From NCBI GenBank assembly GCA_964598495.1, contig CAZRBY010000007.1, positions 1-63,862 on the forward strand: a DNA stretch of 63,862 nt. The letters are read 5' to 3'. The stretch comes from Cacconaster sp964598495 (GTDB taxonomy: Bacteria > Bacteroidota > Bacteroidia > Bacteroidales > UBA932). Below the pieces are notes generated by a model. That model worked only from the letters and a program-made list of their open reading frames with translations, searched no databases and was not told the origin of the DNA. A program made the position numbers and the translations under genes. Shown here piece after piece: positions 44,180-51,511 of the stretch; the first letter of the stretch is position 1, and each line of letters opens with the position of its first letter.

Positions 44180-44572
44180 ATGAATGCGCGTTATAAGAAA
44201 TTTGGTGATTTTAGGGATTTAATTGTTTACAAAAAAGCTTTTAAACAGGGTTGTGAAATTTTCGATTTGACTCTCTCATTTCCCAAAGAAGAGCAATATT
44301 CGCTAACTAGCCAAATCCGTCGTTCGACTAGATCTGTTTGTGCAAATTTAGCGGAAGCTTATAGAAAAAGGAATTATTTAAAACACTTTTTATTGAAAAT
44401 TACCGATTGTTTAGGTGAAAATAGCGAAACATTTGTGTGGTTGGAATTTGCAAGGCAACATACATATATTGCAGAAGAGCTATTTCTACAACTTTGTGCC
44501 TCAAACACTGAAATAACAAAACTTTTAATATATATGTATAAAAATCCGAGTAAATTTGGTGTTAAAGAATAA
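44180..44572 (+). CDS. S23/IVS-type four-helix-bundle protein
   Basis: This 130-aa protein has the signature of the 23S-rRNA-intervening-sequence protein family: FRDLIVYKKAF near the start, SLTSQIRRSTRSVCANLAEAYRK in the second helix, and LGENSETFVWLEFA. Bvd-like Avd proteins of diversity-generating retroelements share this fold, but no reverse transcriptase or variable repeat is present here. The gene is much more AT-rich than its neighbours and lies between two heptamer arrays, outside any rRNA operon. A GTG at 44177 is an alternative start. The function is unknown; RNA or DNA binding is inferred from the basic, pentameric family. Confidence 0.88.
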   Translation: MNARYKKFGDFRDLIVYKKAFKQGCEIFDLTLSFPKEEQYSLTSQIRRSTRSVCANLAEAYRKRNYLKHFLLKITDCLGENSETFVWLEFARQHTYIAEELFLQLCASNTEITKLLIYMYKNPSKFGVKE

Positions 44573-44575
44573 GAC

Positions 44576-44628
44576 AGAACTCGGAACTATAAACTTACTA
44601 CACACTACATACTCAGAACTACACACTA
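44576..44628 (-). repeat. heptamer array beyond the fabG terminator
   Basis: On the minus strand, units are TAGTGTG, TAGTTCT, GAGTATG, TAGTGTG, TAGTAAG, then TAGTTCC and GAGTTCT after a 4-bp shift. This array starts after the fabG terminator hairpin rather than at the stop. Its far end (44576-44599) closely matches 50736-50760 in the rubrerythrin array. Confidence 0.8.
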
Positions 44629-44629
44629 A

Positions 44630-44662
44630 AAAAAGAGTTCGGAATTTTTCCGAACTCTTTTT
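44630..44662. terminator. bidirectional terminator between S23-like gene and fabG
   Basis: A perfect 15-bp stem (44630-44644 with 44648-44662) has a 3-nt loop, with five A/T pairs at its base. It can end both the fab operon on the minus strand and the S23-like transcript on the plus strand. It overlaps the last base of the fabG stop codon. Confidence 0.8.
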
Positions 44663-45402
44663 CACATTCCTCCATCCACAACTATAGTCTGACCTGTAAC
44701 ATAACCGGAAAGGTCGGAGCCTAGGAAGAGAGCCACATTTGCCACATCTTCGGGAGTAGCTGAACGACGGAGGGCAATCATCTTGATCCATCCCTGACGC
44801 ACCTCTTCGGGAAGTGCATCGGTCATTTCGGTCTCTACGAAGCCGGGAGCTATGCAGTTGACACGAATGCCGCGTGAACCCATCTCCTTGGCAATACTCT
44901 TCGACAGGCCTATCATTCCTGCTTTTGAAGCGGCGTAGTTGCACTGTCCTGCATTGCCGGAAATGCCTACGATAGAGGTCATGTTGATTATGCTGCCACC
45001 TCTTTGGCGTGCCATCACGGGTACCACAGCATGGGTAAAGTTGAATGCGGATTTGAGATTTACCGAAAGGATTTCATCCCACTGATCTTCGCTCATTCTC
45101 ATAAGAAGGCCGTCCCGAGTCACTCCCGCATTGTTGACCAGTATGTCGATTCTCCCAAAATCGGCCATTACCTGCTCCACAAGCTCGTGTGTCTGCTTAA
45201 AATCAGATGCATCTGAGGTATATCCTTTGCATCGCACTCCAAGAGCTGTTACCTGAGCCACGGTATCGAGAAAGTGCTTGCTCTCGCTTCGTGCCGTAAA
45301 TGCAATGTCTGCGCCTTCACTGGCAAATTTGATGGCAATTGCCTTGCCTATTCCCCGTGATGCACCGGTTACCAGTGCAATTTTTCCCTTAAGTAGTCCC
45401 AT
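44662..45402 (-). CDS. fabG: 3-oxoacyl-[ACP] reductase
   Basis: This 246-aa short-chain dehydrogenase reduces beta-ketoacyl-ACP with NADPH. The cofactor motif TGASRGIG (13-20), the NNAG motif (about 88-91) and the Ser-Tyr-Lys triad (NMTSIVG and YAASK) are intact. It is the last gene of fabH-fabK-fabF-fabZ-fabG and starts 11 bp after fabZ. The operon context makes fatty acid elongation more likely than a peripheral SDR role. Confidence 0.95.
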   Translation of the reverse strand: MGLLKGKIALVTGASRGIGKAIAIKFASEGADIAFTARSESKHFLDTVAQVTALGVRCKGYTSDASDFKQTHELVEQVMADFGRIDILVNNAGVTRDGLLMRMSEDQWDEILSVNLKSAFNFTHAVVPVMARQRGGSIINMTSIVGISGNAGQCNYAASKAGMIGLSKSIAKEMGSRGIRVNCIAPGFVETEMTDALPEEVRQGWIKMIALRRSATPEDVANVALFLGSDLSGYVTGQTIVVDGGM

Positions 45403-45413
45403 TTCGCTATACG

Positions 45414-45866
45414 TTATTGTATCCTATCCTCCAATTTGTCATTGTCCACAAGAGCAAATGAAAGTCTGCTTTTGACACACAATCTTCCATCCACATATCC
45501 GCTAGCTTCGGTGAAATAGATCATTCCCCTTTTGTTGATAATCCTGGCTGTTGTTTCAAAAGTATCTCCGGGGAAAACCGAACTCTTAAATTTTGCCCCT
45601 TCAATACCCGCATAAAATGGTGTGCGTCCCTTTAAATCATCTCCGATCAGCAAAGCACAGGCCTGTGCCATCATCTCGCAAAGGATAACTCCCGGAACTA
45701 CCGGATGTCCCGGAAAATGTCCCTGAAGGAAAAATTCCTTTCCGGTAACATGGTAACTGGCGTGTGCCACATCGTTTTCATCAATTTCAATTTTGTCAAC
45801 GAGTATCATCGGTTCTCGATGGGGAATGAAATCTTTGATCTGCTCTCGTGTCATAATCTTGTACAA
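45414..45866 (-). CDS. fabZ: 3-hydroxyacyl-[ACP] dehydratase
   Basis: This 150-aa hot-dog-fold enzyme dehydrates 3-hydroxyacyl-ACP. The active-site helix motif GHFPGHPVVPGV (His and the following Glu in ILCEMMAQ) is intact, and the N-terminal PHREPMILVD is typical. The start could also be the Met four codons later. Many Bacteroidota carry FabZ fused to LpxC; here it stands alone within the elongation operon, 16 bp after fabF. Confidence 0.93.
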   Translation of the reverse strand: MYKIMTREQIKDFIPHREPMILVDKIEIDENDVAHASYHVTGKEFFLQGHFPGHPVVPGVILCEMMAQACALLIGDDLKGRTPFYAGIEGAKFKSSVFPGDTFETTARIINKRGMIYFTEASGYVDGRLCVKSRLSFALVDNDKLEDRIQ

Positions 45867-45882
45867 ATATAGTTAAAAATGT

Positions 45883-47127
45883 TTATAAATTCATTTTGCG
45901 CAAAGCAATACAGCCGTTGTGCCCGCCAAATCCCAGGGAATTGGAGAGAGCGATGTCAGCTGCGAAATTGCGTGCCGTGTTAGGGGTATAATCAAGGTCA
46001 CACTCGGGATCGGGTTCCATCAGTCCGACTGTAGGAGGTATAATTTCTTCATTGAGGGCCATTACTGCTGCAACCAACTCTACTCCTCCTGCACCGCCAA
46101 GCATATGGCCGGTCATAGACTTGGTGGAGCAGATGGCAACTTTACGTGCCTCCTCTTCACCAACGGCAAGTTTTATGGACAGTGTCTCGGACTTGTCGTT
46201 GAGAGGAGTACCGGTGCCGTGTGCATTGATATGGAGTTTCTCTCCCTTGCGGTATCCTGCCTCTTCAAGAGCCTGGCGCATTGCTTCAGCTGCTGTTGTA
46301 CCATCCGGTCGCGGTGCGGTATAATGGTATGCATCACAGGTGTTGCCATATCCGCAAACCTCAGCGTAGATTTTTGCACCTCGCGCAACGGCATGGTTGT
46401 ACTCCTCCAGCACCACTATTCCCGCTCCCTCAGCTATGACGAAACCCTGCCGGCGTATATCAAAGGGCAGGGAGGCCTTCAGAGGATCCTCCGAGCGGGA
46501 TAGTGCTCTGCTGTTGGCAAACCCGCTGATGGAAAGTGGAGAAACAGCCGCTTCGGAACCTCCGCAAATGATGGCATCGGCATAACCGTGTTTCACAGCT
46601 CTGAAAGCCTCACCGATCGAGTGAGTACCTGTGGCACAAGCAGTCACTATCGGCAAACAAACACCCCTCGCATCATACTCTATAGCGATGTTGCCGGATG
46701 CAATATTGGAGATCATCATCGGGATAAATAGTGGGGATACCCACTTGGGACCCTCCTGGACCAGTTTGGTGGTCTCGCTTACAAAAGTATCCATACCTCC
46801 GATGCCGGATCCGATATATACTCCAAGGCGCTCTGGAGCAATATTCTCCTTATTGAGACCGCTGGCGCTCATAGCCTGATTGGCCGCAGCCAGAGCAAAG
46901 AGTGCATAGCGGTCATTCTTACGAGCTGTGGGAGGATCAATGCCGTAATCGCCGGGGTTAAAGCCTTTAACCTCACCTGCGATTTTCACTAAAAGATTAT
47001 CTGTGGGGAAACGCTCTATCAGCCCTATTCCACATTTGCCTGCCTTGATGGAAGACCAGAAATCCGTCAAATTATTGCCAACGGGGGATATTACCCCCAT
47101 TCCCGTTACTACTACTCTGCGTCCCAT
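45883..47127 (-). CDS. fabF: 3-oxoacyl-[ACP] synthase II
   Basis: This 414-aa condensing enzyme elongates acyl-ACP with malonyl-ACP. The Cys-His-His triad is seen in TACATG (about Cys165), NAHGTGTPLND and the later TGHMLGGAG. The start was set at MGRRVVVTGMG; the 14 codons upstream in the ORF overlap the fabK end and are not family-like. It begins 1 bp after the fabK stop. No acpP gene is adjacent, which is unusual because acpP often precedes fabF. Confidence 0.96.
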   Translation of the reverse strand: MGRRVVVTGMGVISPVGNNLTDFWSSIKAGKCGIGLIERFPTDNLLVKIAGEVKGFNPGDYGIDPPTARKNDRYALFALAAANQAMSASGLNKENIAPERLGVYIGSGIGGMDTFVSETTKLVQEGPKWVSPLFIPMMISNIASGNIAIEYDARGVCLPIVTACATGTHSIGEAFRAVKHGYADAIICGGSEAAVSPLSISGFANSRALSRSEDPLKASLPFDIRRQGFVIAEGAGIVVLEEYNHAVARGAKIYAEVCGYGNTCDAYHYTAPRPDGTTAAEAMRQALEEAGYRKGEKLHINAHGTGTPLNDKSETLSIKLAVGEEEARKVAICSTKSMTGHMLGGAGGVELVAAVMALNEEIIPPTVGLMEPDPECDLDYTPNTARNFAADIALSNSLGFGGHNGCIALRKMNL

Positions 47128-47128
47128 A

Positions 47129-48073
47129 TCAAATACATTTTGAAGTCCGTTCGATAAGATCACGAGCACCGTTTATTATCTCGAGTATAATCTCTTTTGC
47201 CGGCTGAATCTTCTTAACAAGACCGGCACTCTGGCCGGCCATAAAACTGCCCATCTTTTCATCTCCATCCTTTACAGCTTTGCGAAGCGATCCGCTGCCG
47301 AATTCCATTATTGCTTCAGGCGTCTGCGAAGGATCGTTTTCCATTTGGGCAAATTTTCTGGTGAAAGGGGTTTTTAGTGCTCGTACCGGATGTCCGAGGG
47401 TTTTTCCTGTGACAATAGTATCGGTATCGCCTGCGGCGAGAATCTTCTGCTTGTAAACTTCATGAGCTGTACATTCACTAGCAGTGATGAAGATAGTACC
47501 ACACTGTACACCTTCCGCTCCAAGCATCATTGCAGCCGCAAAGCCCCTACCGTCCGCGATTCCTCCGGCAGCAATTACAGGAATGGAAACAGCGTCGCAC
47601 ACCTGTGGTATCAAAGCCATCGTGTTCATCTCACCGATATGACCTCCTGCTTCTCCGCCTTCTGCGACAACTGCTGCTGCACCCATCCTCTCCATACGTA
47701 TTGCAAAGGCTGCGGAGGCCACTACGGGTATCACTTTGACACCTGCATCAAGCCACTGTTCCATATATTTCGCAGGCGAACCGGCACCTGTAGTGACAAC
47801 CGGTACCTGCTCGTCTATTACATACTGCGCTACCTGGTCAGCAATGGGACTCATCAGCATTATGTTTACGCCAAACGGCTTGTCTGTCATTTTTTTGCAT
47901 TTGCGGATCTCTTCCAGAACCACATCCGCACCTGCATTGATGCAGGAGATGATGCCCAGACCTCCGGCGTTGGAGACCGCACTGGCCAAACTGGCGTCAG
48001 CGACCCAAGCCATGCCACCTTGTAGAATAGGGTATTTTATACCCAGCAATTCTGTAATTCTTGTTTTTATCAT
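47129..48073 (-). CDS. fabK: enoyl-[ACP] reductase II (FabK type)
   Basis: This 314-aa FMN-dependent TIM-barrel enzyme has FabK features: ITELLGIKYPILQGGMAWVAD at the start, GGLGIIS, PFGVNIM, the GGEAGGHIG flavin and substrate segment (about 140-148), and AAGGIADGRG. It reduces the enoyl-ACP double bond in the last elongation step. Nitronate monooxygenase is the related alternative, but position inside a fab operon favours FabK. FabK enzymes are not inhibited by triclosan, in contrast to FabI. The start overlaps the fabH stop by 4 bp. Confidence 0.92.
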   Translation of the reverse strand: MIKTRITELLGIKYPILQGGMAWVADASLASAVSNAGGLGIISCINAGADVVLEEIRKCKKMTDKPFGVNIMLMSPIADQVAQYVIDEQVPVVTTGAGSPAKYMEQWLDAGVKVIPVVASAAFAIRMERMGAAAVVAEGGEAGGHIGEMNTMALIPQVCDAVSIPVIAAGGIADGRGFAAAMMLGAEGVQCGTIFITASECTAHEVYKQKILAAGDTDTIVTGKTLGHPVRALKTPFTRKFAQMENDPSQTPEAIMEFGSGSLRKAVKDGDEKMGSFMAGQSAGLVKKIQPAKEIILEIINGARDLIERTSKCI

Positions 48074-49038
48074 GATTTTCCGTTTTTTGACCATTTAAGG
48101 AGACAGGCTCCTGCAGTGAAGCCTGCTCCAAAGGCACTCAACACAATGGTATCTCCGCTATTTACTGTTTGGTTACGGTTTAGTTCATCAAGGAGAATTG
48201 GGAGACTGGCAGAGGATGTGTTTCCATAATTCTCAATATTGTGCGGAAATTTGACTTTGTCCTGGTTGAGTGATCTTCTGATTGTTTCAATAATACGAAT
48301 ATTTGCCTGATGTAGAAGATAATAGTCCACTTCATCGTAAGTGAGGCCACTCCCTTCGACTACCCTGCTAATATCATTTAATGATGCGTTAACTGCAAGT
48401 TTAAATACGTCCTGTCCATTCATCACCAGCGGACCACCGAATTCTTCCTTGTTAATGAAGGGAGTCTTTTCGAGCTCTCTAATCTGATAGAGGGGATCAA
48501 CGTTACTTAGGGAAGAGAGTGAGAAGTTTTTAAAATCCTCTCCTCTCGTAAGGACTGCTGCACCTGCACCATCTCCGAAAAGGACGCATGTGCTGCGCTC
48601 CTGCCAATCGCACATACGCGTGGGTTCTTCGGCACAAACTACGAGGATATGGTTGATGTCTCTCTTGCTTCTGAAAAAAGAGTTTGCGATATCCAAAGCA
48701 TAAATAAAACCCGCACAGGCACTGTTCAGGTCAAGACAAGGGCAGGTAGCTCCTATCATACCCTGAACGATACAACTCAATGAGGGAGTAATGTACTCAT
48801 TTACTACATTAGAGCAAATTATGAAGTCAAGATCCTTTGCGGAGATGCCGGCATCTTCCAATGCTTTATTGCAAGCTTCCGCAGCCAGATCCTCTAACTT
48901 TTCGTGTGAAATAAGTTGGCGTTGCTTTATACCGGTGCGAGTGGTTATCCACTCGTCACTCGTGTCAAGAAAAGTGGAGAGCATGTCATTTGTCACTGTA
49001 AGTGACGGATGGGCCCTTCCAGTTCCTATAATGTTCAT
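48070..49038 (-). CDS. fabH: 3-oxoacyl-[ACP] synthase III
   Basis: This 322-aa KASIII starts fatty acid synthesis by condensing acyl-CoA with malonyl-ACP. The Cys nucleophile lies in LNSACAGF, the His in LLHQANIRI and the Asn in ENYGNTSSAS. The start was set at MNIIGTGRAHP. The longest ORF begins 102 bp upstream, but a consensus promoter lies within that extension. It is the first gene of the fab operon and diverges from the LytTR regulator. Confidence 0.95.
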   Translation of the reverse strand: MNIIGTGRAHPSLTVTNDMLSTFLDTSDEWITTRTGIKQRQLISHEKLEDLAAEACNKALEDAGISAKDLDFIICSNVVNEYITPSLSCIVQGMIGATCPCLDLNSACAGFIYALDIANSFFRSKRDINHILVVCAEEPTRMCDWQERSTCVLFGDGAGAAVLTRGEDFKNFSLSSLSNVDPLYQIRELEKTPFINKEEFGGPLVMNGQDVFKLAVNASLNDISRVVEGSGLTYDEVDYYLLHQANIRIIETIRRSLNQDKVKFPHNIENYGNTSSASLPILLDELNRNQTVNSGDTIVLSAFGAGFTAGACLLKWSKNGKS

Positions 49039-49064
49039 TTCTATTTTTTTTTGAGTTTCGCCGG

Positions 49065-49095
49065 CAAATCTATTTGAGTGCCTACAAACTGCAAA
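49065..49095 (-). promoter_or_regulatory. promoter of the fab operon
   Basis: On the minus strand, TTTG (49095-49092), a 19-bp spacer and TAGATTTG (49072-49065) match the Bacteroidota consensus. The expected start point near 49059 gives a leader of about 20 nt before fabH. Confidence 0.65.
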
Positions 49096-49202
49096 ATGAT
49101 TGTGGTTGTCGGTGATATTATGTGGTGGAATTCGTCCCAATTGGGGTAAAATTTTCGTTTTTGTGGCATCTTTGATTACCTTTGAGTTCTGAATTATATG
49201 AA

Positions 49203-50231
49203 ATGAATAGGAAATTACCTGATTATCTTCTTGAAAAAAGGCACCAGATTGTTACCATCATTGCAACTGTAGTTATCACAGTTGGCTTCCTTTCAATTTA
49301 TGTGCCTCTTTCATCCACTGCCTGGTTTAAACTCTCCGGGGCAGTATCTTTCTTTCTCACAGTCGGCTGTGTGGCATTGGCGATACTTATTCTGGTTATC
49401 TGTCGCATGCTTATGTGCAGACTTAGAAGGAGACAGCAATTCCGTTCTTGGAGTTATGTCCTGTGGATGCTGGCTGAGGCACTTGTGATAACACTCTTTT
49501 ATTCCTATGTGACACACACCTTGATGAAAGCAGACCTTGTAGTGGGAAATTTTCCATTTGTGACCCTGTTTTCAAATGGTCTGATAGTGGTAATCGCCAT
49601 CCTTATCATTTCCAATACCATCGCCATACTCTGGTCTATCCAACGCGACCAAAAGGAGCGTTTGAGACTACTTTCAGCAGGATTGCAGAAGAGTGTCCAT
49701 GGCCCTGTGTTCGTGTATGGCAAGCCGACGTATGCCGGAGAGGAAATCAGCACTGTAGGTGACGTTGCTGCACAGAAAAAAAATGCAAGCGAGTCGAGTT
49801 CTGACGATGATCTCTCTACCGCCACTCACCCTGAAAGTGAACCCAGAATCATCAACCTCTATGACCACAATGGTATCCTGAGGTTCTCCATCAAGGAATC
49901 AGATCTCTACTATATAATATCGCAGGACAACTATGTGCGCATACACTACCTTAGCAACGGCGAAATGTCGAGTTATATGCTGCGCTGCCCTCTCAAGGTG
50001 ATAGAAAAGTCTCTCAAGGGCTCTTCACTGATCAGATGCCACCGCTCCTATATGGTCAATATAGCGAGAATCAAGGTGCTCCGCAGCGAAAGGGAGGGAT
50101 TCTTCATTGACCTTGATTATGACGGTACTGCCGAAATCCCTATCTCGAAGAGCTATTCCGACACCTTCATGGAGCATTTCTCAAAAAAGGTGGCAGGTAA
50201 GGAATCAAACGAGATTATCAATAAAAGATAG
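49203..50231 (+). CDS. membrane-anchored LytTR transcription regulator
   Basis: This 342-aa protein has four predicted transmembrane helices in the first 160 residues (about 15-35, 42-65, 82-102 and 116-142). A linker follows, and then a LytTR DNA-binding domain (about 220-325, with LYYIISQDNYVRIHYL and LIRCHRSYMVNIARI). No receiver domain is present, so it is not a classical response regulator. The start was set at the ATG after a TTG-initiated 7-codon extension. A TACCTTTG -7-like box lies at 49177-49184. It diverges from the fab operon, which makes a link to membrane lipid supply possible but unproven. Confidence 0.88.
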   Translation: MNRKLPDYLLEKRHQIVTIIATVVITVGFLSIYVPLSSTAWFKLSGAVSFFLTVGCVALAILILVICRMLMCRLRRRQQFRSWSYVLWMLAEALVITLFYSYVTHTLMKADLVVGNFPFVTLFSNGLIVVIAILIISNTIAILWSIQRDQKERLRLLSAGLQKSVHGPVFVYGKPTYAGEEISTVGDVAAQKKNASESSSDDDLSTATHPESEPRIINLYDHNGILRFSIKESDLYYIISQDNYVRIHYLSNGEMSSYMLRCPLKVIEKSLKGSSLIRCHRSYMVNIARIKVLRSEREGFFIDLDYDGTAEIPISKSYSDTFMEHFSKKVAGKESNEIINKR

Positions 50232-50303
50232 TTTTGATATCATTTGTTGAATTCTCCAAGAGGAATATTAAAGATGTTTATTTTAAAAAATCATATTTGA
50301 ACC

Positions 50304-50480
50304 ATGGAAAAAAATATTGTACTCAAAACGATGCGAGAGGCGGACAAACCCCTTTCCGCAGGTGATGTTGCAAAACTCACGGGAATTGACCGCAAGGTAG
50401 TTGACAAAGTATTTGCAGAACTGAAGAAAAGCGGAGAAATAACCTCTCCAGTCAGATGCAAGTGGACACCGGCGAAATAG
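50304..50480 (+). CDS. 58-aa winged-helix-like DNA-binding protein
   Basis: This small ORF encodes 58 residues with a helix-turn-helix pattern: LSAGDVAKLTGIDRKVVDKVFAELKKSGEI is the recognisable core, like the winged helix of ArsR/MarR-type or RecQ-type proteins without a sensor domain. It ends in a basic tail (RCKWTPAK). It lies 72 bp after the LytTR gene on the same strand and may be co-transcribed with it. Its stop TAG is the first three bases of the TAGTATG array. Confidence 0.72.
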   Translation: MEKNIVLKTMREADKPLSAGDVAKLTGIDRKVVDKVFAELKKSGEITSPVRCKWTPAK

Positions 50481-50582
50481 TATGTAGTATGTAGTATGTA
50501 GTATGTAGTAGGTAGTAGGTAGTAGGTAGTAGGTAGTAGGTAGTAGGTAGTATAAAGTATTCTGTATGAAGTAAAGAGTCCT
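50478..50582 (+). repeat. heptamer array, 15 units in perfect register
   Basis: From the stop codon, TAGTATG occurs four times, then TAGTAGG six times, then TAGTATA, AAGTATT, CTGTATG, AAGTAAA and GAGTCCT. The units are exact near the gene and decay with distance. The last unit forms the left arm of the terminator stem. Confidence 0.95.
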
Positions 50583-50608
50583 GGGCTAATTATTCTTAAC
50601 CCAGGACT
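50577..50608. terminator. shared terminator between two opposing heptamer arrays
   Basis: AGTCCTGGG (50577-50585) pairs with CCCAGGACT (50600-50608), and an inner TAA/TTA adds to the stem. T-rich or A-rich flanks on both sides allow termination in either direction. Confidence 0.7.
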
Positions 50609-50789
50609 TTAAAATTTACTTTAAACTCTTAAGTTGAAACTTGGAACTTCCAAATCTTGATTCCTAACTCGAAACTCTGTCGCGGAAATCCAAACTCTGG
50701 ACTCTTAACTCAAAAAAATTACGAACTATGTACTCAGAACTCTGAACTAATAAACTTACTCAGAACTCCGAACTGAGATACTTTGAAAA
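50609..50789 (-). repeat. degenerate heptamer array after the rubrerythrin gene
   Basis: On the minus strand, from just after the stop codon, about 24 decayed units are seen, including GAGTTCT, GAGTTAA, GAGTCCA, GAGTTTG, GAGTTTC, GAGTTAG, AAGTTCC and GAGTTTA. Together with the array at 50478-50582 it fills the whole 309-bp spacer. No gene is present. Confidence 0.75.
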
Positions 50790-51344
50790 TTACTTTCCAA
50801 AGTATCTCTTATATAGTCCCTCAAACGCCTGTCCGTGACGTGCTTCGTCTTTACACATCTCATGTACTGTGTCATGGATGGCGTCATAATTGAGTTGCTT
50901 TGCCTTTGTGGCTATACGCTTTTTATCAGCGCAGGCTTCGGCCTCGGCTTCCATACGTTTCTTAAGGTTGGTCTTCGTATCCCATACCACTTCACCTATG
51001 AGTTCTGCAAATTTTGCAGCGTGCTCGGCCTCTTCTATGGCTATGCGCTTGTAAGCCTCCGCAATCTCGGGATAACCTTCCCTATCAGCCTGACGGCTCA
51101 TTGCAAGGTACATCCCAACTTCACCGCATTCAGCCGTAAAGTGATCCTTTAAACTGTTCCAAATCTCTTCATCGCAGCCCTTTGCTACTCCTATCTTGTG
51201 TTCGTCCGCCCATACGAGGCCATCTTTTTTCTCTTCCACTTCCTTAAATTTTGAAGCGGGTACGCCGCATATAGGGCATTTCTCAGGTGGTTCGGGTCCT
51301 TCGTGAATATATCCGCACACTGTGCAAATCCATTTCTTTTTCAT
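50790..51344 (-). CDS. reverse rubrerythrin
   Basis: This 184-aa protein has an N-terminal rubredoxin-like domain (CTVCG and CPICG, residues 7-27) followed by a ferritin-like diiron four-helix domain with E..H pairs (about 70-184; AIEEAEHAAKF and DEARHGQAF). This domain order is the reverse of classical rubrerythrin. It reduces hydrogen peroxide and protects anaerobes from oxygen exposure. The gene stands alone on its strand, with heptamer repeats after its stop. Confidence 0.93.
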   Translation of the reverse strand: MKKKWICTVCGYIHEGPEPPEKCPICGVPASKFKEVEEKKDGLVWADEHKIGVAKGCDEEIWNSLKDHFTAECGEVGMYLAMSRQADREGYPEIAEAYKRIAIEEAEHAAKFAELIGEVVWDTKTNLKKRMEAEAEACADKKRIATKAKQLNYDAIHDTVHEMCKDEARHGQAFEGLYKRYFGK

Positions 51345-51511
51345 AAAATTGTTGTTTTAGTTTTGTTTATAATAATTATAAATTGGTTAATAAGTACACA
51401 TACAAAAAATATGCCTTTTTTGTGCTTTCCGCAAGATAGCGACCTAAATAGAAAAGAGGCATCTACGGATACCTCTTCCCCATTTTAAACACAATTATCC
51501 ATTGGGAATGA

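Noticed and set aside
44180..44572. Avd protein of a diversity-generating retroelement
   Set aside because: The fold is shared, but no reverse transcriptase, template repeat or variable repeat was seen in the window.
47129..48073. Nitronate monooxygenase
   Set aside because: It belongs to the same superfamily, but location between fabH and fabF with overlapping ends favours FabK.
48070..49140. Longer fabH start at 49140
   Set aside because: The extra 34 residues are not KASIII-like, and a consensus promoter lies inside the extension.
50478..50789. CRISPR array
   Set aside because: The units are 7 bp and directly abutting, without spacers or cas genes nearby.
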